Below are positions 8,088 through 8,778 of a stretch of 8,778 bases of DNA, piece after piece. Under the pieces are notes generated by a model that was given only the letters and a program-made list of their open reading frames with translations, did no database searches and was not told the DNA's origin. The stretch's first letter is position 1; each line of letters opens with the position of its first letter. A program made the position numbers and the translations under genes. This DNA is from JBBRHH01 sp038222915 (lineage in GTDB: Bacteria > Planctomycetota > Phycisphaerae > Tepidisphaerales > Tepidisphaeraceae), in the NCBI GenBank assembly GCA_038222915.1, contig JBBRHH010000239.1, positions 1 through 8,778 of the forward strand, in the 5' to 3' direction.

Positions 8088-8130
8088 CGGACCTTGGTCC
8101 GATAACTCTTGTGGAAGGTCACTAAAGAGT
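8088..8130 (+). other. Two inverted repeats between the paralogous lipoprotein-like genes
   Basis: The first is CGGACC-TT-GGTCCG (8088-8101), a perfect 6-base inverted repeat with a 2-base centre. The second is ACTCTT (8105-8110) paired with AAGAGT (8125-8130); an inner GTG/CAC pair extends the stem to 9 bp with a 2-base bulge. Both lie in the transcribed gap between the two plus-strand genes. Neither is followed by a T-run, so they are not convincing rho-independent terminators. They could be RNA hairpins that affect mRNA stability or readthrough to the second gene, or the first could be a protein-binding palindrome. Confidence 0.4.
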
Positions 8131-8164
8131 GGCCTGACTGATCTGAGTTACCTGCGAGGTTGTC

Positions 8165-8647
8165 ATGAATCGCTCTTTATCAACTGGTGTTTTGCTCGCT
8201 GCCGGCTCCCTGGCTCTTGCCGCGTCTGGCTTTGGCTGTTCAGGACGCGCGTCACTGTTCCCCAATCCCGACGCGGGCCTGCGCAAGCCGATGGAGAAAT
8301 TCTCCGCCGACGCCGCGAAGCGCTTCCCTTATAAGAATGAGGCTGCCAAAGGGGATATCAAGGAATCGCCGGCCCGCGCTGAGGTGGCCTACGACTATCT
8401 CAAGCAGATCAATATTGTGAACCTGTCCAACGCGGACTACACCGACGTCGAAATCTGGGTGAACCGCAAATACGTCGTCTATGTTCCCAAGATGGAATCG
8501 AAGGTGCTTAAGCGCCTGGATTTCAAAATGATCTTTGACGACAACGGCAACTACTTCTCCTTCAGCAAGGAAATGCCGCACGTCGACCATGTCGAGATGC
8601 TAAAGGACGGGAAGATCTACGAGATGCCGATCCAACTCGCCGACTGA
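8165..8647 (+). CDS. Small exported protein, probable lipoprotein, paralog of the preceding gene
   Basis: Product of 160 residues, function unknown. The N-terminus (MNRSLSTGVLLAAGSLALAA) is a signal peptide ending at SGFGC, with Cys25 the candidate lipid-anchor residue. The -3 position is Gly and -2 is Phe, so the lipobox is atypical; signal peptidase I cleavage is an alternative. A charged linker (about residues 36-75, Lys/Glu/Ala-rich) precedes the shared domain: NLSNADYTDVEIWVNRKYVV (86-105), FDDNGN (124-129), HVEML (142-146) and IYEMP (151-155). W98, N100, Y103, D125, G128 and N129 match W76, N78, Y81, D103, G106 and N107 of the upstream paralog. The ATG at 8165 is preceded by GAGG at a 5-base spacing. 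Compared with its neighbour the domain is more basic and the linker is about 23 residues longer. Co-transcription with the upstream gene is plausible. Confidence 0.85.
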   Translation: MNRSLSTGVLLAAGSLALAASGFGCSGRASLFPNPDAGLRKPMEKFSADAAKRFPYKNEAAKGDIKESPARAEVAYDYLKQINIVNLSNADYTDVEIWVNRKYVVYVPKMESKVLKRLDFKMIFDDNGNYFSFSKEMPHVDHVEMLKDGKIYEMPIQLAD

Positions 8648-8686
8648 ACCATCATACGAACAAGCTGTTTCTCTGCGAGAAGTGGT

Positions 8687-8730
8687 GGGGGGGGGGGGCT
8701 GGGGCCCCCCCCAAACAGTTTTGGTTTGGT
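8687..8730 (+). terminator. Possible terminator hairpin (G-run/C-run) after the second lipoprotein-like gene
   Basis: A run of twelve G (8687-8698), a short CTGGGG segment and a run of eight C (8705-8712) can form an 8-bp G:C stem with a 6-base loop, 39 bases after the stop codon. The T-rich segment that follows is interrupted by GG pairs. CTGTTT at 8665 and AAACAG at 8713 could extend the pairing outward. The position and shape suit a rho-independent terminator. The homopolymers, however, are also typical of sequencing or assembly error near a contig end, so the exact bases should not be trusted. Confidence 0.35.
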
Positions 8731-8735
8731 TTTAT

Positions 8736-8769
8736 GGGGTTGGGGTTTGTGGGTGAGGGTAGACCGGGG
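8736..8769 (+). other. G-rich tail with G-quadruplex-type motif
   Basis: Four G-tracts (8736-8739, 8742-8745, 8751-8753, 8757-8759) are separated by loops of 2, 5 and 3 bases, and a further GGGG lies at 8766-8769. This fits the simple pattern for an intramolecular G-quadruplex on the plus strand. The composition differs sharply from the rest of the window. No gene or other signal is visible from 8648 to the end, so this may be either a real G-rich intergenic region or a low-quality sequence end. Confidence 0.3.
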
Positions 8770-8778
8770 CGGCCAGTG

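Noticed and set aside
1..8778. CRISPR arrays, tRNA or rRNA genes, insertion sequences, attachment sites
   Set aside because: I saw no regularly spaced repeats, no tRNA- or rRNA-like sequence, no transposase and no terminal inverted repeats.

Overview
The window holds most of a tripartite RND drug-efflux operon on the minus strand, an uncharacterised minus-strand gene upstream of it, and two small plus-strand genes for related lipoprotein-like proteins. Codon third positions are GC-rich and the bacterium is Gram-negative in envelope type, since it has a periplasmic adaptor, RND pumps and lipoproteins. My best guess at lineage is Planctomycetota or a similar soil/aquatic phylum, because the two non-efflux families look like the uncharacterised proteins of that group. 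This is an inference from general familiarity and not a search result; no rRNA or other phylogenetic marker is present.

Layout, in transcription order on the minus strand: an unknown 199-residue protein (7557-6958), a 168-base leader, then mdtA (6789-5419, membrane fusion protein), mdtB (5414-2292, RND permease) and mdtC (2295-1, second RND permease, cut off by the window edge after 765 residues). The joins are tight: 4 bases between mdtA and mdtB, and an ATGA overlap between mdtB and mdtC. In the known MdtABC system MdtB and MdtC form a heterotrimeric inner-membrane pump that MdtA links to an outer-membrane channel of the TolC type. No outer-membrane factor and no regulator lies in the window; either could lie beyond position 1 or elsewhere in the genome.

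On the plus strand, diverging from the unknown gene across an 87-base gap, are two consecutive genes (7645-8058 and 8165-8647) for short exported proteins. They share a gapless 44-residue block containing IWVN, YVV and F-D-x-x-G-N, so they are diverged paralogs of one small family of unknown function. The 106 bases between them hold two inverted repeats. The last 131 bases are low-complexity: a G12 run, a C8 run and G/T-rich sequence. They could be a terminator plus G-rich DNA or a poor-quality contig end.

The efflux operon is conventional. The least explained parts are the paired lipoprotein-like genes and the His/Asp-rich 199-residue protein.
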